Shown: positions 44,795-55,528, counted from the first letter of the stretch. The stretch: 64,000 nt of DNA from Pseudarthrobacter sp. IC2-21 (GCF_034048115.1 NZ_CP139145.1:3968001-4032000); one strand, 5' to 3'. Notes: generated by a model not told the origin, from the sequence alone. Numbers and translations are program-made.

Positions 44795-45354
44795 GCAGCC
44801 CGAGCCATGACACCATCCTGCAGTCCGCCAGGCGCCTCTTCGGTGAACGCGGATACCGGGGTGTGACAGTCCGGGACATCGCTGCCGACGCCGGCATCTC
44901 GGCGGCCCTGGTCATGAAGCTGTTCCGCTCCAAGGAAAAACTCTTCGCCGCGGCCCAACCGGACGAATCGCTCCTCACCGACCTGGACGTCCCGACGTCG
45001 GAACTTGGCCGGGCGCTGGTGTTCCGGGTCCTGATGCGCCGGGAGCGCGGCGTGCAGGAGCCGTGGGCCATGATCCCGTTCGCCATCCAGGACGCCCCGG
45101 ACCCCGACGCTGCCCGCGCCGAGATCCGCGAACGCTACCTCGCCGCCGTCGCCCGCGCCATGGGCGACACCTCGCCCGATAGGCGTGCGTCCGCGACGGT
45201 GATCGCCTTGATGACCGGGTTCGGCGAGACGCTCCGCACGCTGGGCCTGTTCGACCACTGGGGGTTTGACGAGCTCGTGGCCCACTTCGGGCCCATCATC
45301 CAAGCCCAGATCGACGCCGCGCCCCCCGCCCCCTGGAAACCCTCTCTCACTTAA
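44791..45354 (+). CDS. TetR-family transcriptional regulator
   Basis: 187 residues from ATG 44791, overlapping the MFS stop (ATGA). The helix-turn-helix is at about 10-50: ILQSARRLFGERGYRGVTVRD then ISAALVMKLFRSKEKLFAAA. The C-terminal ligand domain resembles the TetR_C_33-like group (ALVFRVLMRRERGVQEPW). It probably controls the co-transcribed MFS fusion. The last codons (SLT-stop) fall inside the first copy of the dispersed repeat at 45341, so the repeat supplies the stop codon. Confidence 0.9.
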   Translation: MSSPSHDTILQSARRLFGERGYRGVTVRDIAADAGISAALVMKLFRSKEKLFAAAQPDESLLTDLDVPTSELGRALVFRVLMRRERGVQEPWAMIPFAIQDAPDPDAARAEIRERYLAAVARAMGDTSPDRRASATVIALMTGFGETLRTLGLFDHWGFDELVAHFGPIIQAQIDAAPPAPWKPSLT

Positions 45355-45471
45355 TGCGTGAAATTTCCCAACGCTCCATCACTTAATGCGCCTTCTGGGC
45401 GACGCTCTCTCACTCTCTTCAAGAAAGTGAGAGAGGGATGGTCAAAAATCCACATTAAGTGAGAGAGCGTC
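45341..45471. repeat. Dispersed 32-bp-period repeat, locus B (direct and inverted copies)
   Basis: Direct copies: 45341-45360 (CCTCTCTCACTTAATGCG), 45370-45390 (AACGCTCCATCACTTAATG) and 45401-45414 (GACGCTCTCTCACT). CACTTAATGCG starts at 45348 and 45380, 32 bp apart. An inverted copy at 45441-45471 reads GACGCTCTCTCACTTAATG then TGGATTTTT on the minus strand. The third copy and the inverted one can pair as a hairpin. The block fills the 133 bp between the convergent tetR and jetC stops. Confidence 0.82.
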
Positions 45472-45487
45472 CTGGGTGGCGGCAGGG

Positions 45488-48400
45488 TTAGCGGAGGACG
45501 ATGTCCACCGGGTTGGCCTCGGACCGCCATTCGCCCTCGGAGCCGGGGCTGCGCCGGATCACCGGTGCCGTCAACACCCCGGAGCGGTTGGTGCGCTTGT
45601 CGCGGAGGATTTCGGTGACGGAGCCCAGGTGCCGGGACAGGTCGATGACGTTTTCGGGCGCGGCCAGCAGCAGCTGGAACCCGAACTCGTGCAACGCCTT
45701 GATGCCGGCACCGGCGAACTCCTCCGACGCCAGCACAAAGGCCTCGTCCATCATCACCGTGCCGTACGTGGTGAACCCCTGCTCGGCAATGCCCAGCTGG
45801 TAGCTCAACGCGGCGGCCATGATGAACGCCGTGAACCGCTGCCGCTCGCCGCCGGACATGGACCCGGTATCGGCGTGCATGTAGACGTCGGTTTTCTTGC
45901 CGGTCTTCCGGTGCTCCTTGCACTGGATGAACAGGTGGCCGCGCACATCCAGGACTTCCGCGCGCCAGCGCCGGTCCTCGGGCGTGGGCGATCCGAGCCG
46001 CTTCACCAGCGTTTCCAGGGTTTTGTAGCGCGCGGTCAGCTCGGCATCGTCATCGGCTTCCGCCCCTGAAGCCGGCCCCGCGGGGCCTCGGGCGGGCCGC
46101 GCATGCCGGGCCTTCAGCGCGTTGTGGATGGCGTCCTTGAACTGCTTCGCCGTGGCCGGCAGCGTCTGTTTGATGTCCAGCTCCAGGAAGCTTCCCTCGT
46201 GGAAGTTGACCTCGGACAGGATGCCGTTCAGGGGCAGGATGCGGCTGGTGATGGATCGCCGCTCCTCATCCAGCAGGTGCAGCAGCGTGCTGAAGGATTC
46301 GTGCGTGCGCTGGTTGAAGAACTGCCGGAATTCGCTCTCCTGCGCGGGCAGACCGTCGCTGACGATCGCGTGGTAGCGGGCTTCGAACTCCCCCGCCGCG
46401 CCGATCGAAGTGCCGTGGTCCGCCGAGATCGCGGATCCCCACTCGCGCACAAAACCCTCAAAGATCCTGGTCAGCCGCTCGGACGTGGCCTGACCGCGTG
46501 TCTCTGCGGTATGCAGCTCCCCCAGCAGTTCGGTGCGGACGCGGTTGGCCAGGTTGTCCAGCTCATGCATTTCGCTGACCTCGCCGAAATCGGCGAAGTA
46601 CGGCTCCAGTGCCGTGACGGTAGCTTCCGACGGCGGCGCCTGGGCGAGGCGGGTCCGTGCGGCTTCCAGCAGTGAATCGGCAGTGCTCAGCTGGCGGTCC
46701 AGTGCCTTGTATTCGCTTTGCAGGACGGCCGCGGCCTCGGTGCTTGCCTGGTGTTTCTGCCGCGCCGTTTCGATGTTGGCCCGCAGCGGTTCCAGGTCCG
46801 CCTGGGCCGCCAGTGCGTCCTTGAGCCGCTGTTCAATCCTGGTGAGTTCCTCGGCAGCCACGGCAGCGGACACCTGTTCCCAGGGCCGGTGGTCCTCGGC
46901 GATGCGCCGGAGGGCGTCGAGCTGGCGGCTCATGCCCTGATGGGACTCTTCGCGGCTCTGGGCCAGTTCGGCGGCCTTGGCCAGTTCCTGCTGCAGGTCC
47001 GCCACCTGGGCGGCCACGAGTTCGAGCTTGGCGGCGTTGTCGAAGCCGAGCACGTAGTCCTGGCGGCCGGTGAAACGGTCGTCCTTTTCCACCGTGTGGC
47101 GGTTGCGCTTGACCACCCCGCCCAGGCTCAGGCCCTTGTCCAGCTTCGCCAGCTCGTCAGGGTCCTCGACACACGGGTACGCGAAATCGAGGGCGATCCG
47201 CTCGCGGATCCATTCCCCGGCGTCGGCCACCGCGCCGCTGGCGAGGATATCCAGCTTGGTGAGCAGGTCGCCGTCGCGCACGTCCTCCACGGCGAGGGCG
47301 CCGCCCGCGAGCGGTTTGGAGACGTCCACGGCGCGGAGGGCGCCGCGCACCTTGTGGTCGTTGAGGTAGCGGGTCACCGCCGCGAAGTGTTCGCCGGGGA
47401 CCAGCAGCGTGGTGGCCAGGTTGCGGAGCGCGCGCTCGGCGGCCGGCCGCCAGTGTTCCTGCCCCTCGGCGAGGTCCATCAGCTCGCCGCCAAACGGCAT
47501 CCGGTCCTCGGGGACGCCGGTGGCCGCCGCGATCGCCGCCCGGTTTTCAATGCTCGACGGCGGCAGCAGGGACTTGCGCGTCTTCAGCGAGAGGAGCTCC
47601 TGCTGGGCAGCCGCGAGCTCGCGTTTTTTGGTGGCGTGGCCGTCGAACGCTTCGAACCGGAGGTCCTGCAACGCCTGGGAATCGTCCTTGAGCTCAGCGG
47701 CCCGGGTGGCCGCCTGCTCGTGGGCCTGTTCCCAGCCCTCCGCTGACCAGTCAAGCTGCAGGCCGGCGTCGGACAGGGCGGTGCGCGCGGCTTCCTCCAC
47801 CTGTTCGCGGAGCCGCAGGCCAACCCTGGCGTTCTCCAATGACTGTTCGATCGCGGAGATCGCGTTGCCGCCCTGGTTGTTGTAGTCGGCCTCGAGCTCC
47901 CGGAGCTCTTTGGCGAGCCCGTCACGGACCGTCCGTTCGGCGCCCAGTTCCTTGGCTTTGGCCTGGGCCAGCTCCTTGAAGCGGGCGAGGGTTTTTTGGT
48001 GCACGGTGACCGCGAGCTGCTGCTTGTAGGCCTCGAACTCCTCGCCGGCCAGCTCACGGAGCCGGTTGGCGTCCAGCAGCGACTGTGCGTATTCCTTGTT
48101 CAGGCCCGGCACAGGGGCCAGCTGGTCGCGCTGCTGACGCACGTCCTCGAGCCGCTGCCGGATGGACATCAGGTTGCTGAATTCCTCCACCACCGCGTCC
48201 GCCGCGGACAGGGTGGCCGGGGCGTCCAGGACCTGATCGCGGAAGAAGGTGTTAACGCTTCCGCCCAGGCCCTTGCCGGCCTGGATCACGCGGAGCAGCG
48301 GCAGGGCCTGGTCCGAGCTGATCCCCAGCAGGCGGCGGAAACGCTCCGCGAAGGCCTTGTGGACGTCGAAGATCTGGGCGTCGGGGAAGACCGCTTCCAG

Positions 48401-48931
48401 TGCGGCCTTGGTGAAGCGTCTCTCGGCGATGTCCTCAATGGCGGGCAGGTCCAGCGGCTTGTTGTCGATCAGGTAGAAACGTCCAACGCTGGACTCCGTC
48501 CCGTTCTTGGGCACATCGAACAGGGCCGACACGGTGACGCGGGTGCCTGCGGCGTTATCGAAGGTCAGCGCGACGGCGGACCAGGTGGCACCCGGACGCT
48601 GGAACGCACTGGCCGAGCCCTCGCCCACCGCCTTGTCGCCCACCTTGCCGCGCATGTAGGTGAACGTGGTCCTCTTGTCCTCCACAGCCCCGCCGGCGCG
48701 CTGGGCGGCGGCCTCGTTGGAGCGTGGCCTCGCGTCAAACACCCGCAGCATGGCGTCAAAAAGCGTGGACTTGCCGACGCCGGAGTTGCCGGTCAGCAGG
48801 GTTCCGTTGCGGTCCACGTGCATGGTGTGAGCTCCGTGGAACGTGCCCCAGTTGACCACCTGCACCAAGGCGAGCCGCATCTGGCCCGGGTTCGTGAGCT
48901 CGCCCATGGGGAGCATGGTCGCGACGCTCAC
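45488..48931 (-). CDS. jetC: JetC/MksB-like SMC ATPase (Wadjet-type)
   Basis: 1147 residues from a GTG overlapping the jetB stop (GTGA), with GAGGAGG 6 nt upstream. Walker [10 protein letters not shown] is at 48-56; long coiled coils fill about 270-460 and 640-830 around a hinge-like region ([23 protein letters not shown]); the C-terminal head has signature [10 protein letters not shown] and Walker B TVMMDEAF. With JetA and JetB it forms a MukBEF-like loop-extruding complex that, in Wadjet systems, restricts circular plasmids. No jetD follows. Confidence 0.9.
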   Translation of the reverse strand: MSVATMLPMGELTNPGQMRLALVQVVNWGTFHGAHTMHVDRNGTLLTGNSGVGKSTLFDAMLRVFDARPRSNEAAAQRAGGAVEDKRTTFTYMRGKVGDKAVGEGSASAFQRPGATWSAVALTFDNAAGTRVTVSALFDVPKNGTESSVGRFYLIDNKPLDLPAIEDIAERRFTKAALEAVFPDAQIFDVHKAFAERFRRLLGISSDQALPLLRVIQAGKGLGGSVNTFFRDQVLDAPATLSAADAVVEEFSNLMSIRQRLEDVRQQRDQLAPVPGLNKEYAQSLLDANRLRELAGEEFEAYKQQLAVTVHQKTLARFKELAQAKAKELGAERTVRDGLAKELRELEADYNNQGGNAISAIEQSLENARVGLRLREQVEEAARTALSDAGLQLDWSAEGWEQAHEQAATRAAELKDDSQALQDLRFEAFDGHATKKRELAAAQQELLSLKTRKSLLPPSSIENRAAIAAATGVPEDRMPFGGELMDLAEGQEHWRPAAERALRNLATTLLVPGEHFAAVTRYLNDHKVRGALRAVDVSKPLAGGALAVEDVRDGDLLTKLDILASGAVADAGEWIRERIALDFAYPCVEDPDELAKLDKGLSLGGVVKRNRHTVEKDDRFTGRQDYVLGFDNAAKLELVAAQVADLQQELAKAAELAQSREESHQGMSRQLDALRRIAEDHRPWEQVSAAVAAEELTRIEQRLKDALAAQADLEPLRANIETARQKHQASTEAAAVLQSEYKALDRQLSTADSLLEAARTRLAQAPPSEATVTALEPYFADFGEVSEMHELDNLANRVRTELLGELHTAETRGQATSERLTRIFEGFVREWGSAISADHGTSIGAAGEFEARYHAIVSDGLPAQESEFRQFFNQRTHESFSTLLHLLDEERRSITSRILPLNGILSEVNFHEGSFLELDIKQTLPATAKQFKDAIHNALKARHARPARGPAGPASGAEADDDAELTARYKTLETLVKRLGSPTPEDRRWRAEVLDVRGHLFIQCKEHRKTGKKTDVYMHADTGSMSGGERQRFTAFIMAAALSYQLGIAEQGFTTYGTVMMDEAFVLASEEFAGAGIKALHEFGFQLLLAAPENVIDLSRHLGSVTEILRDKRTNRSGVLTAPVIRRSPGSEGEWRSEANPVDIVLR

Positions 48932-49731
48932 TTGTCCTCCTCGGTTTCGGCGGTTTCAGTCTCCGCGTCGTGGTCCAGCTCCAGCAGCGGCTCGGTGCCG
49001 GTGGGGTCTGTTGTGGCTGCTACCAGGGCTTCGATCTGGGCCGGGATGTCGCCGATGTTTTCGAACGGGAGTGCCAGGGGCAGGGCGTTGGAGATGGCGT
49101 ACACGTCTTCCAGGCCGGTGGTGAGGAGGAGTTGGCGGGCCAGGAGCTTGGTGATGGCGCGGTTCACCACGTCCGAGTCGCGGAGGGCGTCCTGCTGGCC
49201 GGCGGGCTGGTAGTGGGCCACCAGATCCGCGATCTCCTCGCGGGTAATGGTGGGATCGGTCTGCGCCGTGACGTGGCGGTCCAGCAGCAGGCGCAGCCGG
49301 AGCAGCACAATGGTCTCCACCCGGCTGAGCGCCCTCTGCTGGCGCAGGATGCTGGAACGCGTGCTGCCGCCGATGGCGTCCGGGTCCACCGGGCGCAGGA
49401 CAGCGATCTTGCGTTCGTGGTCCAGCTGGAGGGTCAGGAAGACCTCGGACAGCCGGCTGCGCAGGATCAGCTGGTTATCCAGCAGGGTGGTCCACAGTTT
49501 CTCGTCCCGGCCGCCGTCCACGTAGGGGCCCTTCAGCAGCTTCACCAGCGCCTGGCGCACCTTCATCGGGAGCACGCCGGTGTCGCCCGGGAAAAGCGCC
49601 GCACCGTCCACAAAGGTATCGCGCGGGGTGAGGGCTGCCGCAATGGTCCGCTCAGCGCCCGATGCCACCCCCGCAAAGCGGGCATCCTCCTCAACGGAAG
49701 CTGCCGCCGTCGTCATGTCTTCAGTCATCAT
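48928..49731 (-). CDS. jetB: JetB/MksE-like subunit (DUF4194)
   Basis: 267 residues. DUF4194 features: [31 protein letters not shown] (winged-helix start), [20 protein letters not shown], and [22 protein letters not shown]. It is the MukE-like partner that binds the kleisin JetA and the SMC heads. Start ATG 49731 overlaps the jetA stop (ATGA), and the stop overlaps the jetC GTG, so the three genes are translationally coupled. The acidic C-terminal tail ([11 protein letters not shown]) is unstructured. Confidence 0.9.
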   Translation of the reverse strand: MMTEDMTTAAASVEEDARFAGVASGAERTIAAALTPRDTFVDGAALFPGDTGVLPMKVRQALVKLLKGPYVDGGRDEKLWTTLLDNQLILRSRLSEVFLTLQLDHERKIAVLRPVDPDAIGGSTRSSILRQQRALSRVETIVLLRLRLLLDRHVTAQTDPTITREEIADLVAHYQPAGQQDALRDSDVVNRAITKLLARQLLLTTGLEDVYAISNALPLALPFENIGDIPAQIEALVAATTDPTGTEPLLELDHDAETETAETEEDK

Positions 49732-51185
49732 GAATCCTTCTTGAGGGTGACCACCGGCAGGTATGCCTTGCGGGTGGTGCCGTCGATCTGTTCGAAGTCC
49801 AGGCCGTCCCAGGTTTCGCGGTCGAAGGCCGCGCCTTCCTGGAGGGCATGCGCAAGGAGCGCGCGGATGGAGTTGATGTGCTGCTCTTCGGCGGGCAGCT
49901 GCGCCCAGGCCTCGGCCAGGGTAGCGGCACCGGCAACGGCGGCACGGATCGCCTCCGGCCGGGCTTTGCCTGTCCTCGGCGAGCGCACACGGTCCGAGTC
50001 GCTGAAGGCGATGGGGTCCGCGAGCTTCGGCGGGACGGCAAACTCGTCCGGGTCATAGAGCTTGACCATGGCCAGGGATTCGAAGCCGGCGTTGAACAGC
50101 ACCGGCCCCCGGACCAGGCTGGCCCGTTCACGTTCGTACGGCAGGGACCTGATGGCCTGCTCGGCCTCGCGCAGGACCTTCCGGAGCCGGACGGACTGGC
50201 GGAAGTCGTCGCTCTGGACGTAGGTGTTCAGGCTTTCGCTGAGCTTGCCGTAGATGCGCTGGATCTGGCCGTGCTGGTGGCGGAGTTCGGCCACCAGGTT
50301 CTTCAGGGTCTCGCGGTCCTCGGGCGTGAGGTCATCGGCGAACTGCCTGCTCAGGACCTCGCCGATGGCCGAGCGGAACCGCATTTGCTGCTGCGGATCG
50401 TCCAGGAAAGCGGTGAAGGAACGGAAGGTCCTGCCCTCGGGGCTCTGCCGGAGCCGCTTGTCCGCTTCCAGCACCTGGGCCATGGTGGCGCCCTTGCTCA
50501 GCGACTCCTCGATGATCTGGTTGCGCAGTTCACCCACCAGCTCTTCGATGCGGTCGCGCATCTTTTTGTAGTCGGCGGGCAGGCTCGCGGCGAGGTCCAG
50601 GATGTTTCCGGCGGCCTCCACGGCTTCGTCGTCATCGAGCAGACCGTCAAAATCCCCGCTGCTGATGTCCTGGATCAGCTGCTGCCGTTCCCCGATCTCT
50701 TCCTCGAGCGATTCCAGCCGGGCGCTTTGGTCCGGGTTGGTTTCGTTGGCGAGCTTCTCCACATCGCCGAGCAGGGTTCCCAGCCGGGACCCGTTCAGGG
50801 TGGACCGTTCGCTGGAGAGGCTGTCCAGGAAGGCGAGCACGCGTGCGGCAGGCTCGGTGACTTCGTAGACGATCTGCCCGGATTGGTTGCGGCGGGTCAG
50901 GAAGTTCTTGCGGGTCCATTCGTCCGCATAGTTCCTGCCGGTGGAGGTCCCGGCGGCGGCCCCGCCGGGCTCCTGGCGCCGCAACTGCTCAAGGAAGGAG
51001 TCGACGTCGGCGTGGAACTCCTCGAGCGGCAGCTGCGGGCGTGTGCGGGTGAAGGATGCCTGCAGCACCGCGATCACCCACGGTGCGGAGCGGGTGAGCG
51101 CCCAGGCGGGGCCCTTGGTGAGGAGTTCGAGGTCCCGGAGCCGGGCGCTGATCGCGTCAGCGGATGACCTGGCGGAGCGGGGCAC
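49728..51185 (-). CDS. jetA: JetA/MksF-like kleisin subunit (DUF3375)
   Basis: 485 residues from a GTG at 51185, chosen because GAAGGAG lies 5 nt before it; the longer frame to 51233 lacks a ribosome site. DUF3375 hallmarks: an N-terminal winged helix ([31 protein letters not shown]), [24 protein letters not shown], and a helical middle ([32 protein letters not shown]). First gene of the operon. Confidence 0.9.
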   Translation of the reverse strand: MPRSARSSADAISARLRDLELLTKGPAWALTRSAPWVIAVLQASFTRTRPQLPLEEFHADVDSFLEQLRRQEPGGAAAGTSTGRNYADEWTRKNFLTRRNQSGQIVYEVTEPAARVLAFLDSLSSERSTLNGSRLGTLLGDVEKLANETNPDQSARLESLEEEIGERQQLIQDISSGDFDGLLDDDEAVEAAGNILDLAASLPADYKKMRDRIEELVGELRNQIIEESLSKGATMAQVLEADKRLRQSPEGRTFRSFTAFLDDPQQQMRFRSAIGEVLSRQFADDLTPEDRETLKNLVAELRHQHGQIQRIYGKLSESLNTYVQSDDFRQSVRLRKVLREAEQAIRSLPYERERASLVRGPVLFNAGFESLAMVKLYDPDEFAVPPKLADPIAFSDSDRVRSPRTGKARPEAIRAAVAGAATLAEAWAQLPAEEQHINSIRALLAHALQEGAAFDRETWDGLDFEQIDGTTRKAYLPVVTLKKDS

Positions 51186-51493
51186 GCACTCTCCTTCAAC
51201 AGCTGGGGGTTGGTTTCGGCAGGAAACTGCCAACTACAAGGTTAACGCAGCCGCCCGTGCAACCAACGCGGAGTCACATGACGCCGGATTGGGGAGCGTT
51301 ATTGGGCGCAAAGTGACCCCGCGTTGGGAGGAGCGTGCAGGCTTTCCGCGACCGCCCCGTGACCTACCTGCGGGTAGCATTGCGATCCCATATCAACCCC
51401 CGCCCGGGGCGGCCCCGTGTCTGGCTGGGGGCAGCCGGCAACCCCTACGCTCAGTCCTACTGGCTCGACCGAAGCAATGGCGCAGGGGGAAGA
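51186..51493. other. Divergent promoter region between jetA and a small membrane protein
   Basis: 308 bp with no gene. I see no convincing operator or known promoter pair; a small GGCAG-GAAA-CTGCC hairpin (51218-51231) lies just upstream of the jetA ribosome site. Confidence 0.4.
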
Positions 51494-51796
51494 ATGCAGT
51501 TCGACTTAAGTTCAGTGGAAACGGCGACCATGGTGTTCATCGGAACCATGATTTTCGCCTTGGTCATCGTGGCCTTTGTCCTGACCGCAGGGTTCGTTGC
51601 CCTGGTCCTGGTTGGGGTGGGCAAGCTGGCCTGGTTCCTGGCATCCACCTCGCTGCTGGCAGTGGTCCACGGCATCAACCGGGGGTGGGAGCGGCTGGTC
51701 CGCCAAGCCGGCAACGTCGAACTCCCCGGCGACTTTCAAGGGCAGCCTGCCCCTAGCACGGGAACCTACCCGCGGGTAATGTTGGGAGACAGCTAA
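51494..51796 (+). CDS. Small membrane protein of unknown function
   Basis: 100 residues from ATG 51494, with CAGGGGGAAG just upstream. A single long hydrophobic stretch (about 12-58), probably two tight helices, begins VFIGTMIFALVIVAFVLTAG and contains VLVGVGKLAWF. A polar C-terminus follows. The hydrophobic part aligns without gaps with that of the protein at 55529 (F.GT...A pattern, VL.GVG+L). No enzymatic motif. Divergent from jetA; a link to it is not evident. Confidence 0.65.
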   Translation: MQFDLSSVETATMVFIGTMIFALVIVAFVLTAGFVALVLVGVGKLAWFLASTSLLAVVHGINRGWERLVRQAGNVELPGDFQGQPAPSTGTYPRVMLGDS

Positions 51797-51857
51797 AGGG
51801 TTCTCCAACCCGGCGGATCCATGGCTAGTACCGGCCATCCGGCGAAGGAGATACCCC

Positions 51858-53885
51858 ATGAGCTCCGCCACTGACAGTTCCGCTACCCAGGCCGCCCCCG
51901 AGGCGCCTCCAGTGGACGCCCCGGACGCCGATGTTCCGGTGGACGCCGGCAACATCGGCCCGGAAGCCACCGCCGCTGATGCCCGTGCACTGGCCGAGGC
52001 GTCCCGCGAGACCGGCTGGGACCGGCCCAGCTTCGCGAAGGGACTGTACCTGGGAAGTTTTGACCTCGGCCTGATTCACCCCTGGCCAAAGGCCCAGGCT
52101 GAGGACGTGGAACGTGGCGAAGCCTTCATGGAGCGGCTCACGGCGTATGCCCGCACCATGTCCGGCCGCGTGATCGAACGGGACGCAAAAATCCCTGACG
52201 AATACATCCGCGGCCTGGCGGAGCTTGGCGTCTTTGGCATGAAGATCCCCCGCGAATACGGCGGGCTCGGCCTGTCCCTGGTCTACTACGGCAGGTCCCT
52301 GGCGCTGCTGGGCAGTGTTCATCCAAGCCTCGGCGCCCTGGTCTCGGCCCACCAGTCAATCGGCGTGCCGGAGCCCGTGAAAGTGTTTGGCACCGCTGAG
52401 CAGAAACGCGAATACCTGCCGCGCTGCGCCGCGGGGGCCATCACCGCCTTCCTCCTGACCGAACCGGACGTGGGCAGCGATCCCGCCCGGATGGGCAGCA
52501 CCGCCGTTCCCACGGACGACGGCGAGAGTTACGTTCTGGACGGCGTGAAACTTTGGACCACCAACGGGGTGATCGCCGAACTGGTGGTGGTCATGGCCCT
52601 GGTTCCGGCCCACACCGACGCCGACGGCACGGCGCACAAGGGCGGCATCAGCGCGTTCGTGGTGGAGATGGACTCCCCCGGCATCACCGTGGAGAATCGC
52701 AACGCGTTTATGGGTCTGCGGGGGATCGAAAACGGCGTGACCCGGTTCCATCAGGTGCGGGTACCCGCGGCAAACCGGCTGGGACGCGAGGGACAGGGCC
52801 TGAAGATCGCACTCACCACGCTGAACACGGGCCGCCTCTCGCTGCCGGCCCTGTGCGTGGCCTCCGGCCGCTGGAGCCTGAAGATCGCCCGGGAATGGTC
52901 CAACGCCCGCACCCAATGGGGCCAGCCGGTGGGCAAACACGAAGCCGTGGGCAAGAAGATCGCCTTCATCGCCGCGTCCGCCTTCGCCCTTGACGCCGTG
53001 TTTGAGCTGTCTGCAGAACTTGCGGACGCCGGGCAGAAGGACGTCCGGATCGAAGCCGCCCTGGCGAAGCTGTGGTCCACCGAGATCAGCTGCAGAATCG
53101 CCGATGAACTGGTCCAGATCCGCGGCGGTAGGGGTTTTGAGACAGCAGAATCGCTGGCGGCCCGCGGGGAACGCGCGGTCCCGGCCGAACAGCAGCTGCG
53201 GGACCTGAGGATCAACCGCATCTTCGAGGGTTCCTCGGAGATCATGAAGCTCCTCATTGCCCGCGAGGCCGTGGACGCGCACCTTGCCGCAGCCGGCGAT
53301 CTTGCCTCCGTGGATGCGAGCCTGCAGGACAAGGCGAAGGCCGCCGTCGGGGCCTCAGGTTTTTACGCGAAGTGGCTGCCCAAACTCGTGGCCGGCGCCG
53401 GGATGGACCCCCGCTCCTACAGCGACTTCGGCCGGCTGGCCAAGCACCTTCGGTTTGTGGAACGGACCTCACGTCGGCTGGCCCGGCAAACGTTCTACGG
53501 CATGGGACGCTGGCAGGCGAAGCTGGAATACAAGCAGGCGTTCCTGGGCCGTGTGGTGGATATCGGCGCCGAGCTCTTCGCCATGGCGGCAACCTGCTCA
53601 CGGGCCGAGATGCTGCTCCGCACCGCCCCGGAACATGCCGCGGGAGCCTACGAGCTGGCCGAGGCGTTCTGTGAGCAGTCGCGCGTCCGCATTGACGAGT
53701 ACTTTGACCAGCTTTGGCGCAACACGGACGACTCCGATCACGCGCTCACCGGAAAGGTCCTGGCCGGGGATTACACCTGGCTGGAGGCCGGAATCCTGGA
53801 CCAGTCCGAAGGCACCGGGCCGTGGATCGCGGACGCCACGCCCCGGGCCTCCACGAAGGAAAACCTGCACCGCAGCTACCGCTAG
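51858..53885 (+). CDS. Large acyl-CoA dehydrogenase family protein
   Basis: 675 residues, of the very-long-chain (ACADVL/ACAD9-like) size class with a C-terminal helical extension (about 470-675). Flavin-binding blocks: FLLTEPDVGSDPARMGSTA and KLWTTNG; NRIFEGSSEIMKLL supplies the candidate catalytic Glu. An acidic Ala/Asp-rich stretch (about 1-50) precedes the core. It introduces the alpha-beta double bond into acyl-CoA using FAD. AAGGAGATACCCC precedes the ATG. No other beta-oxidation genes are adjacent. Confidence 0.88.
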   Translation: MSSATDSSATQAAPEAPPVDAPDADVPVDAGNIGPEATAADARALAEASRETGWDRPSFAKGLYLGSFDLGLIHPWPKAQAEDVERGEAFMERLTAYARTMSGRVIERDAKIPDEYIRGLAELGVFGMKIPREYGGLGLSLVYYGRSLALLGSVHPSLGALVSAHQSIGVPEPVKVFGTAEQKREYLPRCAAGAITAFLLTEPDVGSDPARMGSTAVPTDDGESYVLDGVKLWTTNGVIAELVVVMALVPAHTDADGTAHKGGISAFVVEMDSPGITVENRNAFMGLRGIENGVTRFHQVRVPAANRLGREGQGLKIALTTLNTGRLSLPALCVASGRWSLKIAREWSNARTQWGQPVGKHEAVGKKIAFIAASAFALDAVFELSAELADAGQKDVRIEAALAKLWSTEISCRIADELVQIRGGRGFETAESLAARGERAVPAEQQLRDLRINRIFEGSSEIMKLLIAREAVDAHLAAAGDLASVDASLQDKAKAAVGASGFYAKWLPKLVAGAGMDPRSYSDFGRLAKHLRFVERTSRRLARQTFYGMGRWQAKLEYKQAFLGRVVDIGAELFAMAATCSRAEMLLRTAPEHAAGAYELAEAFCEQSRVRIDEYFDQLWRNTDDSDHALTGKVLAGDYTWLEAGILDQSEGTGPWIADATPRASTKENLHRSYR

Positions 53886-53947
53886 GCCAGGCCCCGGCAA
53901 TAGTAAGTACCCTTGTTATCGCCGCTGACCAGTGGTTGAGTTGAGGC

Positions 53948-54892
53948 ATGAGCAACCACATGGAACCAGGGGACGGACTTCCGCGGCGCAACCGGAAGGA
54001 GAATCTGAGGAGCGAAACTGCCCGCGAAACAGCCTTCACCGGCAGCGGGCCGGGCGGCGAGCCAACACGCGCCATGGACCAGACACAGCCCTACGCCGAT
54101 CAGTCTTACGCCGGGCCGGCTTCCACTGAGCGGTCCCGCGAGGCGCGCGCCTACACGGCGGAACCGGCCTACCCGGCCGGAACCCCGGCCAGGGAGCCGT
54201 ACGCTGCAGAACCGGTCAGCGCGGAAGCGTATGCCACTGAACCTCTCAGCGCGGAACCGGCGGTAACAACACCCGTCATCGATCCGCGCCTGACGGATCC
54301 TCGCCTGACTGACCAGCAGACCGCCGTGGCCCGCGAGAAGGAACAGTTCGGCGGCGTGAAGGTGGGGTCAGCATTTTTCGGCTGGCTGGCCGCCACCGGC
54401 ATGGCCGTCCTGCTGACGGCCTTTGTTGCCGCGGCTGGTACCGCGGTGGGGCTGGCGAACAATACGGACGTCAACGCGGCCGTCAACCAGGTGACCACCA
54501 ACGGCACCGTGGGGCTGGTAGGCATCATTGTCCTGCTGGTCATCCTGTTCGTCTCCTACTATTCAGGCGGCTACGTGGCCGGCCGGATGGCACGGTTCAA
54601 TGGCGCCAAGCAGGGCATGATGGTGTGGGTGTGGGCCCTGATCGCCGCCGTTGTGGTGGCCGTGCTCGGCCTGATCGCGGGGCAGCAGTTCAACGTCCTG
54701 GCCAATCTCAACAGCTTCCCCCGCATCCCCATCAACGAAGGCGAACTGACCGTCACCAGCATCATCGCCGCCGTTGTGGTGGCCGTGGTTGCCCTGGTGG
54801 GGGCCGTGCTCGGCGGCCTGGCCGGGATGCATTTCCACCGCAAGGTTGACCGGGCCGGGTTCACCCCGGACGAGACGCACAGCGAAAGCTAA
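53948..54892 (+). CDS. Four-helix membrane protein with repetitive N-terminus
   Basis: 314 residues. Residues about 1-130 are disordered and repetitive, with recurring YAxEPxSAE units and a DPRLTDPRLTD duplication. About four membrane helices follow: VGSAFFGWLAATGMAVLLTAF, VGLVGIIVLLVILFVSYYSGG, MVWVWALIAAVVVAVLGLIAG and IIAAVVVAVVALVGAVLGGLAG. The pattern resembles YrzE/TIGR04086-like membrane proteins. Function unknown. Its stop overlaps the YchJ-like gene by 4 bp, tail-to-tail. Confidence 0.7.
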   Translation: MSNHMEPGDGLPRRNRKENLRSETARETAFTGSGPGGEPTRAMDQTQPYADQSYAGPASTERSREARAYTAEPAYPAGTPAREPYAAEPVSAEAYATEPLSAEPAVTTPVIDPRLTDPRLTDQQTAVAREKEQFGGVKVGSAFFGWLAATGMAVLLTAFVAAAGTAVGLANNTDVNAAVNQVTTNGTVGLVGIIVLLVILFVSYYSGGYVAGRMARFNGAKQGMMVWVWALIAAVVVAVLGLIAGQQFNVLANLNSFPRIPINEGELTVTSIIAAVVVAVVALVGAVLGGLAGMHFHRKVDRAGFTPDETHSES

Positions 54893-55284
54893 GCGACGGC
54901 GTCCAGGTAATACCAGCGCCGGTTCTCCCGCACAAAACGGCTGGTTTCGTGGTGAACTCCGCGTTCGCCGTCGTGCCGGTAGAACGCTTTGAACTCCACC
55001 ACGCCCTCAGTGTCCAGCGGGCCGCCCCGGTGCGTGGAGACAATGTCCAGGCGCCGCCACTCCATCCCGGGATCCAGCGCCAGGTCCGCCGGCAGGGTGC
55101 TGGGGTGCCACGAATTTTTGAGGTACTCCGCGTTGAGCAGCACAAACGCGGTGTAGCGCGAACGCATGAGCTGCTCGGCGGTGGCGGCATCCGCTGCGCC
55201 GCTGAGGAAGCGTCCGCAGCATTCGGGATAGGCCTCCCCTGACAGGCAGGGGCAGTTGCCGGCAGGGCCCGGTTTGGCGTTCAC
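54889..55284 (-). CDS. YchJ-family protein (UPF0225) with SEC-C motif
   Basis: 131 residues. The N-terminal CPCLSGEAYPECCGRFL is a SEC-C-like zinc motif, followed by the conserved MRSRYTAFVLLNAEYLKNSWHPSTLP and FKAFYRHD of the YchJ family (NTF2-like fold). Widely conserved, no assigned activity. The ATG is preceded by AAAGGAGCGCC. Confidence 0.9.
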   Translation of the reverse strand: MNAKPGPAGNCPCLSGEAYPECCGRFLSGAADAATAEQLMRSRYTAFVLLNAEYLKNSWHPSTLPADLALDPGMEWRRLDIVSTHRGGPLDTEGVVEFKAFYRHDGERGVHHETSRFVRENRRWYYLDAVA

Positions 55285-55528
55285 TGGCGCTCCTTTTGAG
55301 GGTGGGCTTGGCTGCAGCCCGGCTGCTTTGCTTTTCCTACCGACTATAGGTGGCGGTACAGGCGGCCCGGCGCCTTGTCATATCCGGTAACAGCTTTGAA
55401 ACAACCTCCAGCGCACCCCCGCAACCGGCCGCGTGTCCGGAAAATAGTCCGTAAGGTAGTGGAGGAGTTTGGTGCCCGGGTGGTGGCTGCCGGCACGGAC
55501 TCCGCCGCTGGCAGATTGGAGTGATGAC

